A stretch of DNA of 64,000 nucleotides. Origin: Rhodococcus sp. W8901. Its GTDB lineage: Bacteria > Actinomycetota > Actinomycetes > Mycobacteriales > Mycobacteriaceae. Numbering within the stretch: position 1 is the first letter of the stretch; each line of letters begins with the position of its first letter. A program made the position numbers and the translations under genes. The stretch is from positions 434,001 to 498,000 of the forward strand of contig NZ_CP054690.1 of assembly GCF_013348805.1 (NCBI RefSeq), written 5' to 3'. This document shows, piece by piece, positions 16,710-24,965 of this stretch. The notes below the pieces were generated by a model that was not told the origin of the DNA, made no database searches, and was given only the letters and a program-made list of their open reading frames with translations.

Positions 16710-18758
16710 TCAGTACTGCTGCTCGATGACGAGCGCGTCGACGGCGAGGACCCCGTCGGGGCCCACCCGAAGCGGGTTGATCTCGATTTCGGCGATGCCC
16801 GGGTGCGCGGCGGCGAGTTGGGACACCGCGGCCACTGCGGAGGCGAGGGCCGCGACGTCGACCGCCGGCCGTCCGCGCCAGCCCTGCAGGAGCGGGAAGC
16901 AGGTGAGGCGCTCGAGCATCTGCCGGGCCGTGCCGGTGTCGACAGGGGCCGACTCGACGGCGACGTCCCGGTACACCTCCGCCTCGGTACCGCCGGCGCC
17001 GACGACGACCACCGCGCCCAGGTCGGGGTCGCGCCGGGCACCGAGCAGGATCTCCACCGTGTGTGGGCGGGTGTCGAGTTCCTCGACGACGTAGTCGCCG
17101 TCACCCAGGGCGGCGTGCATGGCATCGAACGCGGCGGCCAGTGCGGCGGCGTCGGGCAGGTTGACCCGGACACCGCCGACCTCGCTCTTGTGCTCGAGCC
17201 AGGCGGCCTTGAGGACGTACGGTGGTGTGAGCCGCGCGGTTGCGACCGCGAGGTCGTCGCGCCCGCGCACCGGTACGCTCCCGGGAAATCGGATTCCGGT
17301 GTCGCCCAGAAGTTTCTGTGCTCCCAGATAGCCCGCATCGAGGATGTCGGTGCGTTGTGTCGGGTGGCGCTGCTCGCGTCCGGCCTCGGCCAGTCGGACA
17401 CCGTGCGCGAGCGCGCGGACCGTGGCGTCGATCGCCGGGTAGGTCGGGACCGACCGGGCGGCCATCTCCTCGGTGGCGGCGTTGCCGTCGACCATGGTGT
17501 GCACCAGCAGCGGCTTGCCGGACACCGAGGCCGCCGTGCCCAGGGCGCGTACGATCTCGAGCTCACGGTCGGCGAGCGACGGGGTGTCCGCGCCGTAGGT
17601 GCCGAAGTACCCGGTGAGCACGACGGCGTCCACCTCGTCGGACGCGAGCAGCAGCGAGACGACGTCGGAGTAGGACGCCAGGTCGCGCTCACCCGCCCCG
17701 GCGAGGTCGACCGGGTTGCTGCACGCCGCTCCGGACGGGAGTTGCCTCGCGAGAGCCGATTCCAGGTCGGGCGAGAACTCGGGAACCTGCAGCCCGGCGT
17801 GCGCCGTGACGTCCGCCGCGATGCCGGTCTGGCCTCCGCTGTCGCCGACGATGGCCACCCGGCCGCCTCCCGGCAGCGCGCTCGAGAGGAGTAACCGAGC
17901 GAGGTCGACGAGTTCGGTGGGGGTGGCGACCCGGACGGCGCCCGCGACCCGCAACGCGGCGTCGACGACGTCGGTGCTCGACGTGAGCGAACCGGTGTGA
18001 GAGCGGGCCAGGCGGGTGCTGGCCTCACTCCCGCCGACGGTCAGTACGACGGTGTGCTTGCCGGCCCGCCGGAGTCGGCCGATCGCGTCGACGATCTCCA
18101 AGCCGCCCGCGAACGACTCGAGATAGAGGGCGACCACGCGGGTGGACTCGTCGGTGGCGAGCGCGTCGAGCAGCTCCGCGGCCCGCACGTCGGTCTGGTT
18201 GCCGATCGAGACGAACCGGGAGATCCCGAGCCCGGCGCGGGCGGCGAGCAGCGCGATCTCGGAGCCCACCTGGCCGCTCTGTGAGACCACCGCGATCGGC
18301 CCGGGGGTGAACTGTCCCCAGGCCAGGCACAGTTCGGCCGCGCTGTCGTAGAGACCGAGGCTGTTCATGCCGACCAACCTGGCCCCGCCGGCGTGGATAC
18401 GGGCGGCGATGTCGGGCTCGTCCGGAACGCCGGCCGTGATGCCCAGGAAGCCGCGGACGCCGAGCGCGAGGCCCTCGTCGACCACCGCTCCGATGTGTGC
18501 CGCGGGCACGCACAGGGCCACGAGTTCCGGTACATCCGGCAGCTCACTGAGACTGCCGTAGCTTGCTTCACCCAGGATCTCCGCCCTCGTCCGGTTGACG
18601 AGGTGCACCTGACGGCGATGGCGCCCGGTCAGGGCGCCCCGAGTGAGCCAGTAGCCCCACTTGGCGGGATCGGCGGTGGACCCGACGACGGCCACCGACG
18701 CGGGGTCGCTGAAGACCCTCAGATCGGTGCCGGTCGTCGGCGACGGTGTGGATGCCAT
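16710..18758 (-). CDS. ADP-forming acyl-CoA synthetase (fused alpha/beta)
   Basis: 682 aa. Residues about 15-140 form the CoA-binding domain (SVAVVGSTADPAKWGY), 150-450 the succinyl-CoA-ligase-like domains with VSQSGQVG and the phospho-His motif ARSHTGSL near 255, and 470-682 an ATP-grasp domain (PYVLKAAWLEHKSEVGGV, EIEINPLRV). It reversibly couples acyl-CoA and ADP+Pi to acid, CoA and ATP; here it likely activates the acid made by the aldehyde dehydrogenase. It lies 43 bp downstream of the amino-acid dehydrogenase. Confidence 0.85.
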   Translation of the reverse strand: MASTPSPTTGTDLRVFSDPASVAVVGSTADPAKWGYWLTRGALTGRHRRQVHLVNRTRAEILGEASYGSLSELPDVPELVALCVPAAHIGAVVDEGLALGVRGFLGITAGVPDEPDIAARIHAGGARLVGMNSLGLYDSAAELCLAWGQFTPGPIAVVSQSGQVGSEIALLAARAGLGISRFVSIGNQTDVRAAELLDALATDESTRVVALYLESFAGGLEIVDAIGRLRRAGKHTVVLTVGGSEASTRLARSHTGSLTSSTDVVDAALRVAGAVRVATPTELVDLARLLLSSALPGGGRVAIVGDSGGQTGIAADVTAHAGLQVPEFSPDLESALARQLPSGAACSNPVDLAGAGERDLASYSDVVSLLLASDEVDAVVLTGYFGTYGADTPSLADRELEIVRALGTAASVSGKPLLVHTMVDGNAATEEMAARSVPTYPAIDATVRALAHGVRLAEAGREQRHPTQRTDILDAGYLGAQKLLGDTGIRFPGSVPVRGRDDLAVATARLTPPYVLKAAWLEHKSEVGGVRVNLPDAAALAAAFDAMHAALGDGDYVVEELDTRPHTVEILLGARRDPDLGAVVVVGAGGTEAEVYRDVAVESAPVDTGTARQMLERLTCFPLLQGWRGRPAVDVAALASAVAAVSQLAAAHPGIAEIEINPLRVGPDGVLAVDALVIEQQY

Positions 18759-18801
18759 GGCAACAGCTCCTGGGCGAGATCGCGTGTGTACGAGTGGGGG
18801 A

Positions 18802-20025
18802 TCAGAAGGTGGGGAACTGACGGGTCAGTTCGGTCAACTTGTCCGAAGCCAGCGCGAATGCGGCGGCCCGAGCACTGATTCCGTGCCGGTCGGCATAGTC
18901 GAACATCTGGTCGCTCAGTGCGCGCATCCGATTGCTGATCTTCTGGAAGGACTGCTCGGCGCTGCCGTCGATGTCTCCGAAGAACACCCACCACCACCAG
19001 GCGTTGGTCGCCGAGTTGGCCACGAAGTCGGGCGAGACCACGACGCCCCTGGCGACGAGGGACTCCTCGGCGCTCGGCGTGATCGGCATGTTGGCGGCTT
19101 CGACGACGAGGACGGCACGCACCTCGGCCTGGTTGGAATCGTCGATGCAGTACGACGTCGCGGCCGGGATCAGGACCTCTGCTTCGATCGAAAGCCACTG
19201 GGAGGAGCTGAGTTCCGTGTCACCGTCCGCCAGCTGCGTGCGGTCGACCCCACCCGTCGCATCACGCGTCAGGAGGAGCTTCTCGACGTCGAGGCCGTTC
19301 GGGTTCGCGACCACTCCGTGCACGTCGGCAATACCGACGATGCGCACGCCGGCCTTCGCGAGGTAGCGCGCCGTGGCGCCGCCCATGGATCCGAAGCCCT
19401 GCACCACGGCCCGCGATGCCGCGGGATCGAGGCCCTGACGCGCCATGGCGGCGAGAGCAGCCTCGGCGACGCCGTAGCCGCCGACCAGTTCGTCGAGCGA
19501 GACCCCGTCGACCACCGTGGTGAACGCCGTCTTCATGCGGGCGGCCGCCGCGGCGGCGTCGTCGATGACGCGATGCGCGGCCTGGACGGAGCTCTCGACT
19601 CCGATCTCGGCGAGTGCTGCGTCGACGGCGTCCTGCCGAATCCCGAAGTCCTCGCCCATGTTCCAGCGCTGCTCGATGAGCGGAGCCATGGCCTCGAGGT
19701 AGCGGCGCAGCACGCTGTCGGCGTCGGGGTGGTACGGGTCGAAGTCGATGCCGCCCTTGGCGCCGCCGAGCGGGACGTAGTGGGCGCCCTCCTCGAAGTG
19801 GATCGCTTCCTTGAGGGTCATTCCGCGTGCGAGCCCGCGGACCTCGTTGAGGGTGCAGCCGGCGCGCATTCGCAGGCCGCCGCTGGAGATGCCACGGACG
19901 AGCCGGTCGATGACCAGGTATCCCGTTGCCTCGCTTTCGGTATCGCGCCAGATTGCCTCGAAGAACGGGTCGTCGGTGCGGTTGGCATCGGTCGAGCCGA
20001 TGGCGTTCGGAAGGGTCAAGGACAT
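18802..20025 (-). CDS. Glu/Leu/Phe/Val-type amino-acid dehydrogenase
   Basis: 407 aa. The substrate domain shows ISSGGLRMRAGC and VPLGGAKGGIDFDP (Lys90), then MGEDFGI; the NAD domain begins near residue 216 with VQGFGSMGGATARYL and includes VEAANMPITPSAEE. It oxidatively deaminates an L-amino acid to a 2-oxoacid with NAD(P)+. The residues do not tell me which amino acid; the Cys57 and Ala89 variations differ from classic glutamate enzymes. It is the first gene of the minus-strand run 10616-20025, and a TetR-type operator lies 25-44 bp upstream. Confidence 0.85.
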   Translation of the reverse strand: MSLTLPNAIGSTDANRTDDPFFEAIWRDTESEATGYLVIDRLVRGISSGGLRMRAGCTLNEVRGLARGMTLKEAIHFEEGAHYVPLGGAKGGIDFDPYHPDADSVLRRYLEAMAPLIEQRWNMGEDFGIRQDAVDAALAEIGVESSVQAAHRVIDDAAAAAARMKTAFTTVVDGVSLDELVGGYGVAEAALAAMARQGLDPAASRAVVQGFGSMGGATARYLAKAGVRIVGIADVHGVVANPNGLDVEKLLLTRDATGGVDRTQLADGDTELSSSQWLSIEAEVLIPAATSYCIDDSNQAEVRAVLVVEAANMPITPSAEESLVARGVVVSPDFVANSATNAWWWWVFFGDIDGSAEQSFQKISNRMRALSDQMFDYADRHGISARAAAFALASDKLTELTRQFPTF

Positions 20026-20049
20026 GGAGCGTTCCTGTTCTCTCAGCTA

Positions 20050-20069
20050 CTAACTGATTGCTCAGTCAG
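20050..20069. promoter_or_regulatory. TetR-type operator, site 1
   Basis: CTAACTGATTGCTCAGTCAG, containing ACTGA-N4-TCAGT, 25 bp upstream of the amino-acid dehydrogenase start. It agrees at 17 of 20 positions with site 2 at 23755-23774 upstream of the M20 amidohydrolase. The TetR gene lies between the two. Inference: TetR at 20162 represses both units until an intermediate binds. Confidence 0.7.
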
Positions 20070-20161
20070 TATGCGAGAGTGGGGTCGGTCACGTCAAGGG
20101 TTCATTTCAGGTCAGTCCCGGTGGCCCACCGAACGCGAAGGCCTGGCGGTGGCCGTGCGGA

Positions 20162-20764
20162 TCAGATCCCCAGCTCGGAGCGGACGGCCTGATCCATCCA
20201 CTCGGCCGCATCCTTCTTCGAGACTCCGCCGTCGAGCGCGACGAGCTGGACCGCGAGCCCGTCGAGTAGGGCGGTCAGCCGCCAGGCCGCACCCTGCGGA
20301 TCCTCGGTGCGGAAGTCGCCGGCCGCCACCCCGGCGCGGATCAGGTCGGCCACGACTTCACGCCAGCGGAGATCGAGCCGGTGCGTGACATCGCGCAGCG
20401 CAGGCTGGCGCAGACACGCGGACCAGGTCTCGATCCATAGCCGCCAGCCGACGGCCCGGCCGGTGGGGCCGTACTCGTACAGGACGGCGCGCAGCCGGGT
20501 CTCGATGTCGCCGTCGGTGTTTGCCAGGACGTTGTCGAGGTTGTCGAGGTCGTTCTCGGCGGCGAGTTCGAATGCGCTGACGACCACGTTCTCGAGCGTC
20601 TTGAAGTGGTAGAAGATCAGCGCGGTGCTGATTCCCAGTTCCTTGGCGATGTCCGCAGCGCGCAGCCGATCGATCCCGGACTCGGTGATCAAGTCGAGTG
20701 TGGTGGACAGGATCTCGTTACGTCGATCCTGGGTTTCTTTCCGCTGCTTCGTCTGCTTCGACAC
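20162..20764 (-). CDS. TetR-family regulator
   Basis: About 200 aa from GTG 20764; TTG 20773 is also possible, and the longer frame runs into the terminator hairpin and is unlikely. The HTH is in residues about 12-60 (RNEILSTTLDLITESG, RAADIAKELGISTALIFYHF). The rest is the helical ligand domain with Trp-rich WRLWIETWSACLRQPAL, suggesting a hydrophobic or aromatic ligand. It lies between the dehydrogenase and symporter units on the same strand; the repeated operator at 20050 and 23755 is its likely target. Confidence 0.85.
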   Translation of the reverse strand: MSKQTKQRKETQDRRNEILSTTLDLITESGIDRLRAADIAKELGISTALIFYHFKTLENVVVSAFELAAENDLDNLDNVLANTDGDIETRLRAVLYEYGPTGRAVGWRLWIETWSACLRQPALRDVTHRLDLRWREVVADLIRAGVAAGDFRTEDPQGAAWRLTALLDGLAVQLVALDGGVSKKDAAEWMDQAVRSELGI

Positions 20765-20830
20765 ACTGGTCAAGCTACTGCACCGGGCCGGGCGGGTGGA
20801 CGGCTGTCCGTGCAGGCGTGCGACGACACG

Positions 20831-20887
20831 CGGGAACGGGGCGTGCCGGGCAGCTCGTCCAGAGCTGCCCGGCACGCCCCGTTCCCG
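20831..20887 (-). terminator. 26-bp perfect hairpin after the symporter gene
   Basis: Two perfectly complementary 26-base arms (20831-20856, 20862-20887) with a 5-base loop GTCCA. It starts 13 bases after the symporter stop and precedes the TetR gene, all minus strand, so it should end the M20-symporter transcript and insulate the regulator. It has no T-run. The length and perfect pairing are well above ordinary terminators here. Confidence 0.7.
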
Positions 20888-20899
20888 AGGATTGGATGA

Positions 20900-22357
20900 T
20901 CAGACCCTCGCGGCCATGGAGGTGTCGTCCGGGAACGTCTCCGGATGGGCTCGCGCCGAGCGTGACAGCCGGAGCACGGTTTCCACCAGCGTGATCACGA
21001 GGATGTTCACGACCAGACCGCTGATCCCGGTGTTGATATCCGGACCGTGGATCGGTGAGAAGGTGAACAGGATCACTACGAAGACGCCCGCACACAGCCC
21101 CGCGATGACCGATGCCTTGTCCAGCTTGCGCTTGAGCAGGAGCACCGCAGCGATCGCGGGGACCACCTGGGTCGAGCCGCTGAAGGTCAGTAGCAGCATG
21201 TTGCCCAGGAGGTTCGGCATCGACAGCGCCAGGACGAGGGCGGCGAGTCCGAACACCACCACGACGATCTGGTTGACGGCGAACTTCTTCTTCTCATCCT
21301 TGATCATGAAGACGTTGTTGACCGCCAGGGGCGCGATCGCGATCAGAAGTGCAGCGGACGGAACCATCGCCGTGGCTGCCGCGGCGGTCAACACGACTCC
21401 CATCGCCCACGGCGGCAACGCTTCCGATGCCATCTGCAGCATCGCGGAGTCGCCGTCCTGATCGATGCCGAACGCGACGATCGCCGTGTACCCAAGCAGC
21501 ATCGGGATGCTGGCCAGCGCACTGTAGATCGGCAGGTAGATGAGATTCCGGCGAACCGCCCTCTCGCTGTTGCTGGCCATGACGGCCGGCCAGTTGTGCG
21601 GCAGCGCGTAGAACATGACGCCGATCATGCTGATCGCCATGCTCGTGATGAACCACCAGGTGCCGTATGTGCCGTTCTGGACGTAGAGCAGTTGCGGCAT
21701 CTCGGCGGCGATGGTGCTCATTCCGAAGTCGATCCCGCCGTTGAAGTGCATCGGGATCGCGACGCTGATCACGAGCATCACGATGATCATCAGCACGTCC
21801 TTGAAGTAGGACGTGCGGGCGACACCGTGCAGGCCGGACCACAATACGAAGGCGATGACGAGAACGAACGCGACTATGCTGCTGAGCTTTCCGTCGAAAG
21901 CCCCGCCGGTGGCGGCCTTGACGATCAGGCCGAGCCCCGTGATCTGCAACTGGAGGTACGGGAGCAGGAACACGATCCCGAACACCGCGGACAGCAGTCC
22001 GAGAGCGGGGCTGTCATAGTTGCCGCGGAGGAAATCGGATTGGGTGACGTAGCCGGACGCCTTCGCCTGCCGCCACAGCTTCGGTGCGATCCAGTACATG
22101 ACGATGTAGGCCAGCGGGATGTACGGAATGCAGTAGAACGCCGAGGCTCCGAGCGAGACGACCAGCCCGACCGTTCCGAGGAAGGTGAAGGTCGTGAAGG
22201 TTTCGCCCGCCTGGAGGATCCAGGTCGTCATGACGCCGAAGCGGCGACCCGCGACCGCCCACTCGCCCATGTCCTTCACGGGCTGACGTCGCCCCCAGAA
22301 TCCGATCGCCGCGATCAGGACGATGCCGAGAATTCCGATCGTCAACGTGACGTTCAT
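20900..22357 (-). CDS. Sodium:solute symporter (SSS family)
   Basis: 485 aa with about 13 hydrophobic helices. The TM1 region NVTLTIGILGIVLIAAIGFWGRR is shortened in this family; WAVAGRRFGVMTTWILQAGETFT fits the SSS signature near residue 33, and PSAALLIAIAPLAVNN the later core. It would import a solute with Na+ (pantothenate/proline/monocarboxylate group). Its start overlaps the 69-aa membrane protein by 4 bases (ATGA), and the M20 amidohydrolase is first in the operon, so the solute is probably the conjugate that enzyme hydrolyses. Confidence 0.9.
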   Translation of the reverse strand: MNVTLTIGILGIVLIAAIGFWGRRQPVKDMGEWAVAGRRFGVMTTWILQAGETFTTFTFLGTVGLVVSLGASAFYCIPYIPLAYIVMYWIAPKLWRQAKASGYVTQSDFLRGNYDSPALGLLSAVFGIVFLLPYLQLQITGLGLIVKAATGGAFDGKLSSIVAFVLVIAFVLWSGLHGVARTSYFKDVLMIIVMLVISVAIPMHFNGGIDFGMSTIAAEMPQLLYVQNGTYGTWWFITSMAISMIGVMFYALPHNWPAVMASNSERAVRRNLIYLPIYSALASIPMLLGYTAIVAFGIDQDGDSAMLQMASEALPPWAMGVVLTAAAATAMVPSAALLIAIAPLAVNNVFMIKDEKKKFAVNQIVVVVFGLAALVLALSMPNLLGNMLLLTFSGSTQVVPAIAAVLLLKRKLDKASVIAGLCAGVFVVILFTFSPIHGPDINTGISGLVVNILVITLVETVLRLSRSARAHPETFPDDTSMAARV

Positions 22358-22563
22358 GCCTCACTCCCGTCCTCGTCGAGGTCTTTCCGGGTGTATTCGA
22401 AGTAGGCGAGGACTCCGGAGACGCCGACACTGCTGACGAGCGTGACCCAGAGGAACAGGGATGGGGATCCAAACCACACGTGGGGCCCGTTGATCTGGGG
22501 GAGCCACGTGACCAGGAATATGAGGATGAACGGAATGGATCCGACTATCCAGTACTTTCGCAT
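22354..22563 (-). CDS. Small membrane partner of SSS symporter
   Basis: 69 aa with two hydrophobic segments (YWIVGSIPFILIFLVTWL and LFLWVTLVSSVGVSGVLAYF) and a charged C-terminus. Size, topology and position immediately before an SSS symporter with a 4-base overlap match DUF3311-like small subunits that accompany these symporters. It may stabilise or regulate the transporter. It is 24 bp after the M20 gene. Confidence 0.75.
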   Translation of the reverse strand: MRKYWIVGSIPFILIFLVTWLPQINGPHVWFGSPSLFLWVTLVSSVGVSGVLAYFEYTRKDLDEDGSEA

Positions 22564-22587
22564 GAGAACCGCCTTGGTGGGGTGAGG

Positions 22588-23742
22588 TCAGCGTCCCGAA
22601 ATGAACTGCTCGCGCAGCGTCGGGTCTGTGGCGATGTCGACGATGGTCCAGGCCATCGCCGTGGCCCCGTCCACGAGCGCACGGTCGGCCGACGGGCCGG
22701 CGCAGTGCGCTGCGAACTCGGGCTGATGGTTCACGGATGCTCCGCAGTCGAGAGCGACATTCGGGTGGATCGCGGGGATCACCCGCGACACGTTGCCCAT
22801 ATCGGTCGAGCCGAGCGGCGAATGTGCTTCTTCTACCGGGGCGAATGACCGGCCGAGTCGCACCGCATTTCGCTCGTACAGTCCGGCGAGTGCGGTGTCG
22901 TTGCGGAACTCGGAGTAGTCGGGGGAGGTGTGCGAGGTGGTCAGTTCGCACCCTGTGGCGAGTGCGGCGGCCTCGAAGCAGCGTTGTACGCGTTCTTCGA
23001 GTGCCTTCAGCGCATCGAGATCGGATGCTCGAATGTAGTAGTGCGCACCGGCTTTCGCAGGAATGATGTTCGGAGCTTCACCACCGTTCGTCACGATGCC
23101 GTGGATCTGGTCTCCGGGGCGGAACTGCTGCCGGAGAAGGCCTACGGCGACCTGGGCGAGCGTGACGGCGTCGCCGGCGTTCACCCCCTCGTACGGTGCC
23201 GCCGAGGCGTGCGCGTTCCGTCCAGTGAAGTCAACGAGGACGTCGCCGATGGCGAGTGCGTTCGTGTACACCTGGTCGACCGTGGACGGGTGAATCATCA
23301 TCGCGGCGTGGGTGCCGTCGAACACCCCGGCCTCGAGCATGCGCACCTTGCCGCCCCCGTTCTCCTCGGCGGGGGTTCCGAACACCTTGACCGTGATTCC
23401 GAGATCATCGGCGAGCGGGGCCAGCCCGGACGCGGCGGCGACCGCCGCCCCCGCGATGACGTTGTGCCCGCACGCATGACCGATACCGGGGAGCGCGTCG
23501 TACTCGGCGCAGATGCCGATGACCAGGGGGCCACTGCCGGCGGTGGCCACGAGCGCAGTGGGCATTCCGGCTACATCGGGGTTCACCGTGAACCCTGCTT
23601 CCGACAGCGCGTCGCCGACCCAGTGGGAGGCGCGGACTTCCTCGAAGCCGATCTCCGGATGGGCGTGGATGCGATGACTGAGTTCGACGGCGGACTGCTC
23701 GGCTCGCCCGATGTGGTGCCGGACGGCTTCCTTCAGGTCCAC
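22588..23742 (-). CDS. M20-family amidohydrolase
   Basis: 384 aa M20D-type enzyme (IAA-amino acid / hippurate / aminobenzoyl-glutamate hydrolase group). Metal-ligand and core motifs: RIHAHPEIGFEEVRAS near 25, AEYDALPGIGHACGHNV near 83, TPAEENGGGKVRMLEAG near 122, IHPSTVDQ, HAHASAAPYEG near 172 and a late GSTDMGNVS. It hydrolyses an amide bond between an acyl group and an amino acid or aromatic amine in the cytoplasm. It is the first gene of an operon with the symporter; a TetR operator sits 13-32 bp before the start. Confidence 0.9.
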   Translation of the reverse strand: MDLKEAVRHHIGRAEQSAVELSHRIHAHPEIGFEEVRASHWVGDALSEAGFTVNPDVAGMPTALVATAGSGPLVIGICAEYDALPGIGHACGHNVIAGAAVAAASGLAPLADDLGITVKVFGTPAEENGGGKVRMLEAGVFDGTHAAMMIHPSTVDQVYTNALAIGDVLVDFTGRNAHASAAPYEGVNAGDAVTLAQVAVGLLRQQFRPGDQIHGIVTNGGEAPNIIPAKAGAHYYIRASDLDALKALEERVQRCFEAAALATGCELTTSHTSPDYSEFRNDTALAGLYERNAVRLGRSFAPVEEAHSPLGSTDMGNVSRVIPAIHPNVALDCGASVNHQPEFAAHCAGPSADRALVDGATAMAWTIVDIATDPTLREQFISGR

Positions 23743-23754
23743 GATGTCTCCTTA

Positions 23755-23774
23755 CTGACTAATTGATCAGTCAG
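23755..23774. promoter_or_regulatory. TetR-type operator, site 2
   Basis: CTGACTAATTGATCAGTCAG, an inverted repeat with 6-base arms CTGACT / AGTCAG, 13 bp before the M20 start. It is the better palindrome of the pair and differs from site 1 (20050-20069) at three positions. Its position overlaps where the promoter or 5' leader should be, consistent with repression. Confidence 0.7.
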
Positions 23775-23882
23775 AGTATGAGACGCCACTCACACTCGCG
23801 TCAATGGATTGCGCGAATAAATCTTGAAACTCGGCACGAGGGCGGGTGCGGAAAGCCGTGGGATCGTGGGCGTTCCGAGTCG

Positions 23883-24842
23883 TCAGGGGCCCGTGCTCTC
23901 GGGGGCGACCGAGCGGTCAGTTTTCGGTTGGGGCTCGACCGCGCCCGACGGCGCCCATCCGGGCGGGCCGAACGTGTAGCCCAGGCGGTCGCGCCACGAC
24001 GCGGCCGCACGGACGTCGCGGGCGATCGCCGCGTACTCGTGGGTCTGCAGCCTCCATATGTCGTAGGTGCCGACCGGTTTCGTCAGACCGTAGGTGGGGC
24101 GCTGCTTCTCGGCCTGGAACGTGCCGAACATGCGGTCCCACACGATGAGGATCCCGCCGTAATTGCGGTCCAGGTATTCGGGATCGCAGCCGTGGTGCAC
24201 GCGGTGGTGCGACGGGGTGTTGAACACGAACTCGAGCAGTCTCGGCAACTTCCCGACCCGCTCGGTGTGCACGAAGAACTGGTACACCAGATTCACCGAG
24301 AACCCGACGAAGATCATCCACGGCGGAATGCCGATCAGCGGCAACGGAATCCACATCAGGATCTCGCCACTGTTGTTCCACTTCTGACGCAGCGCGGTGG
24401 AAAAGTTGAAGTACTCGCTCGAATGGTGCGCCTGATGAGTCGCCCAGATCAGCCGGATCCGGTGCGCCATGCGGTGATACGTGTAGTACAGCAGGTCGAT
24501 GCCGACCAGCAGGATCACCCACGTGTACCAGGCGTTCGCCGGCAGGTGCCACGGCGCGAGATACACCCAGATCGCGGAGTAGCCGATGAGGGCGAGGAAC
24601 TTCCAGAAGGCCGTCGTCGCGATCGAGACCAGGCCCATCGAGATCGACGCCCGCGCGTCGCGGAACTCGTAGCCCGCGGTAGGCGGGAACGCGCGACCGT
24701 CGCGGACGTCGGCGGCCTCGAGCTTGCGGGCCGCGAACCACTCCAGCCCCAGGAAGACGAGGAAGGCCGGTATCGCCAGGGTCACCGGGTCGCCGAGCGG
24801 TTCGAGCAGCGAACCCCACGCGGTGGTGAGGGTCTCCCACAT
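23883..24842 (-). CDS. Sterol desaturase / fatty acid hydroxylase-family protein
   Basis: 319 aa integral membrane di-iron protein. The three His clusters of the family are visible: YHRMAHRIRL near 120, THQAHHSSEYF near 134 and SHHRVHHGCDPEYLDRNYGG near 210. Four or five hydrophobic helices surround them. The substrate (sterol, carotenoid or lipid) cannot be told. It is divergent from an Rrf2 regulator gene with two palindromes in the 123-bp gap, so it is probably the regulator's target. Confidence 0.85.
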   Translation of the reverse strand: MWETLTTAWGSLLEPLGDPVTLAIPAFLVFLGLEWFAARKLEAADVRDGRAFPPTAGYEFRDARASISMGLVSIATTAFWKFLALIGYSAIWVYLAPWHLPANAWYTWVILLVGIDLLYYTYHRMAHRIRLIWATHQAHHSSEYFNFSTALRQKWNNSGEILMWIPLPLIGIPPWMIFVGFSVNLVYQFFVHTERVGKLPRLLEFVFNTPSHHRVHHGCDPEYLDRNYGGILIVWDRMFGTFQAEKQRPTYGLTKPVGTYDIWRLQTHEYAAIARDVRAAASWRDRLGYTFGPPGWAPSGAVEPQPKTDRSVAPESTGP

Positions 24843-24889
24843 GTGTCCTCCAGGCTGTCGCGCACCTGTCGGGAAATCTACCGGGTGGA

Positions 24890-24936
24890 GTGACCTGGGT
24901 CACCGTCCGGTCGGGGATCGGTAGGATTCCCTACCG
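24890..24936. promoter_or_regulatory. Two palindromes between desaturase and Rrf2 genes
   Basis: GTGACCTGGGTCAC at 24890-24903 (6-base arms, TG core) and CGGTAGGATTCCCTACCG at 24919-24936 (7-base arms, 4-base core). Both lie in the divergent promoter region. The second has the size and CCTA-type arms expected of an Rrf2 site and lies 30 bp before the Rrf2 start, suggesting autoregulation. Confidence 0.6.
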
Positions 24937-24965
24937 AGACGGTGGGGATCGACCAGGGGGTGCCA

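Noticed and set aside
15756-17894. 712-codon plus-strand frame
   Set aside because: Antisense to the SDR and acyl-CoA synthetase genes; composition is Gly/Arg/Asp-rich shadow.
18802-20025. Naming the amino-acid dehydrogenase as phenylalanine or leucine dehydrogenase
   Set aside because: The family is clear, but substrate-pocket residues could not be read with enough confidence to choose the amino acid.
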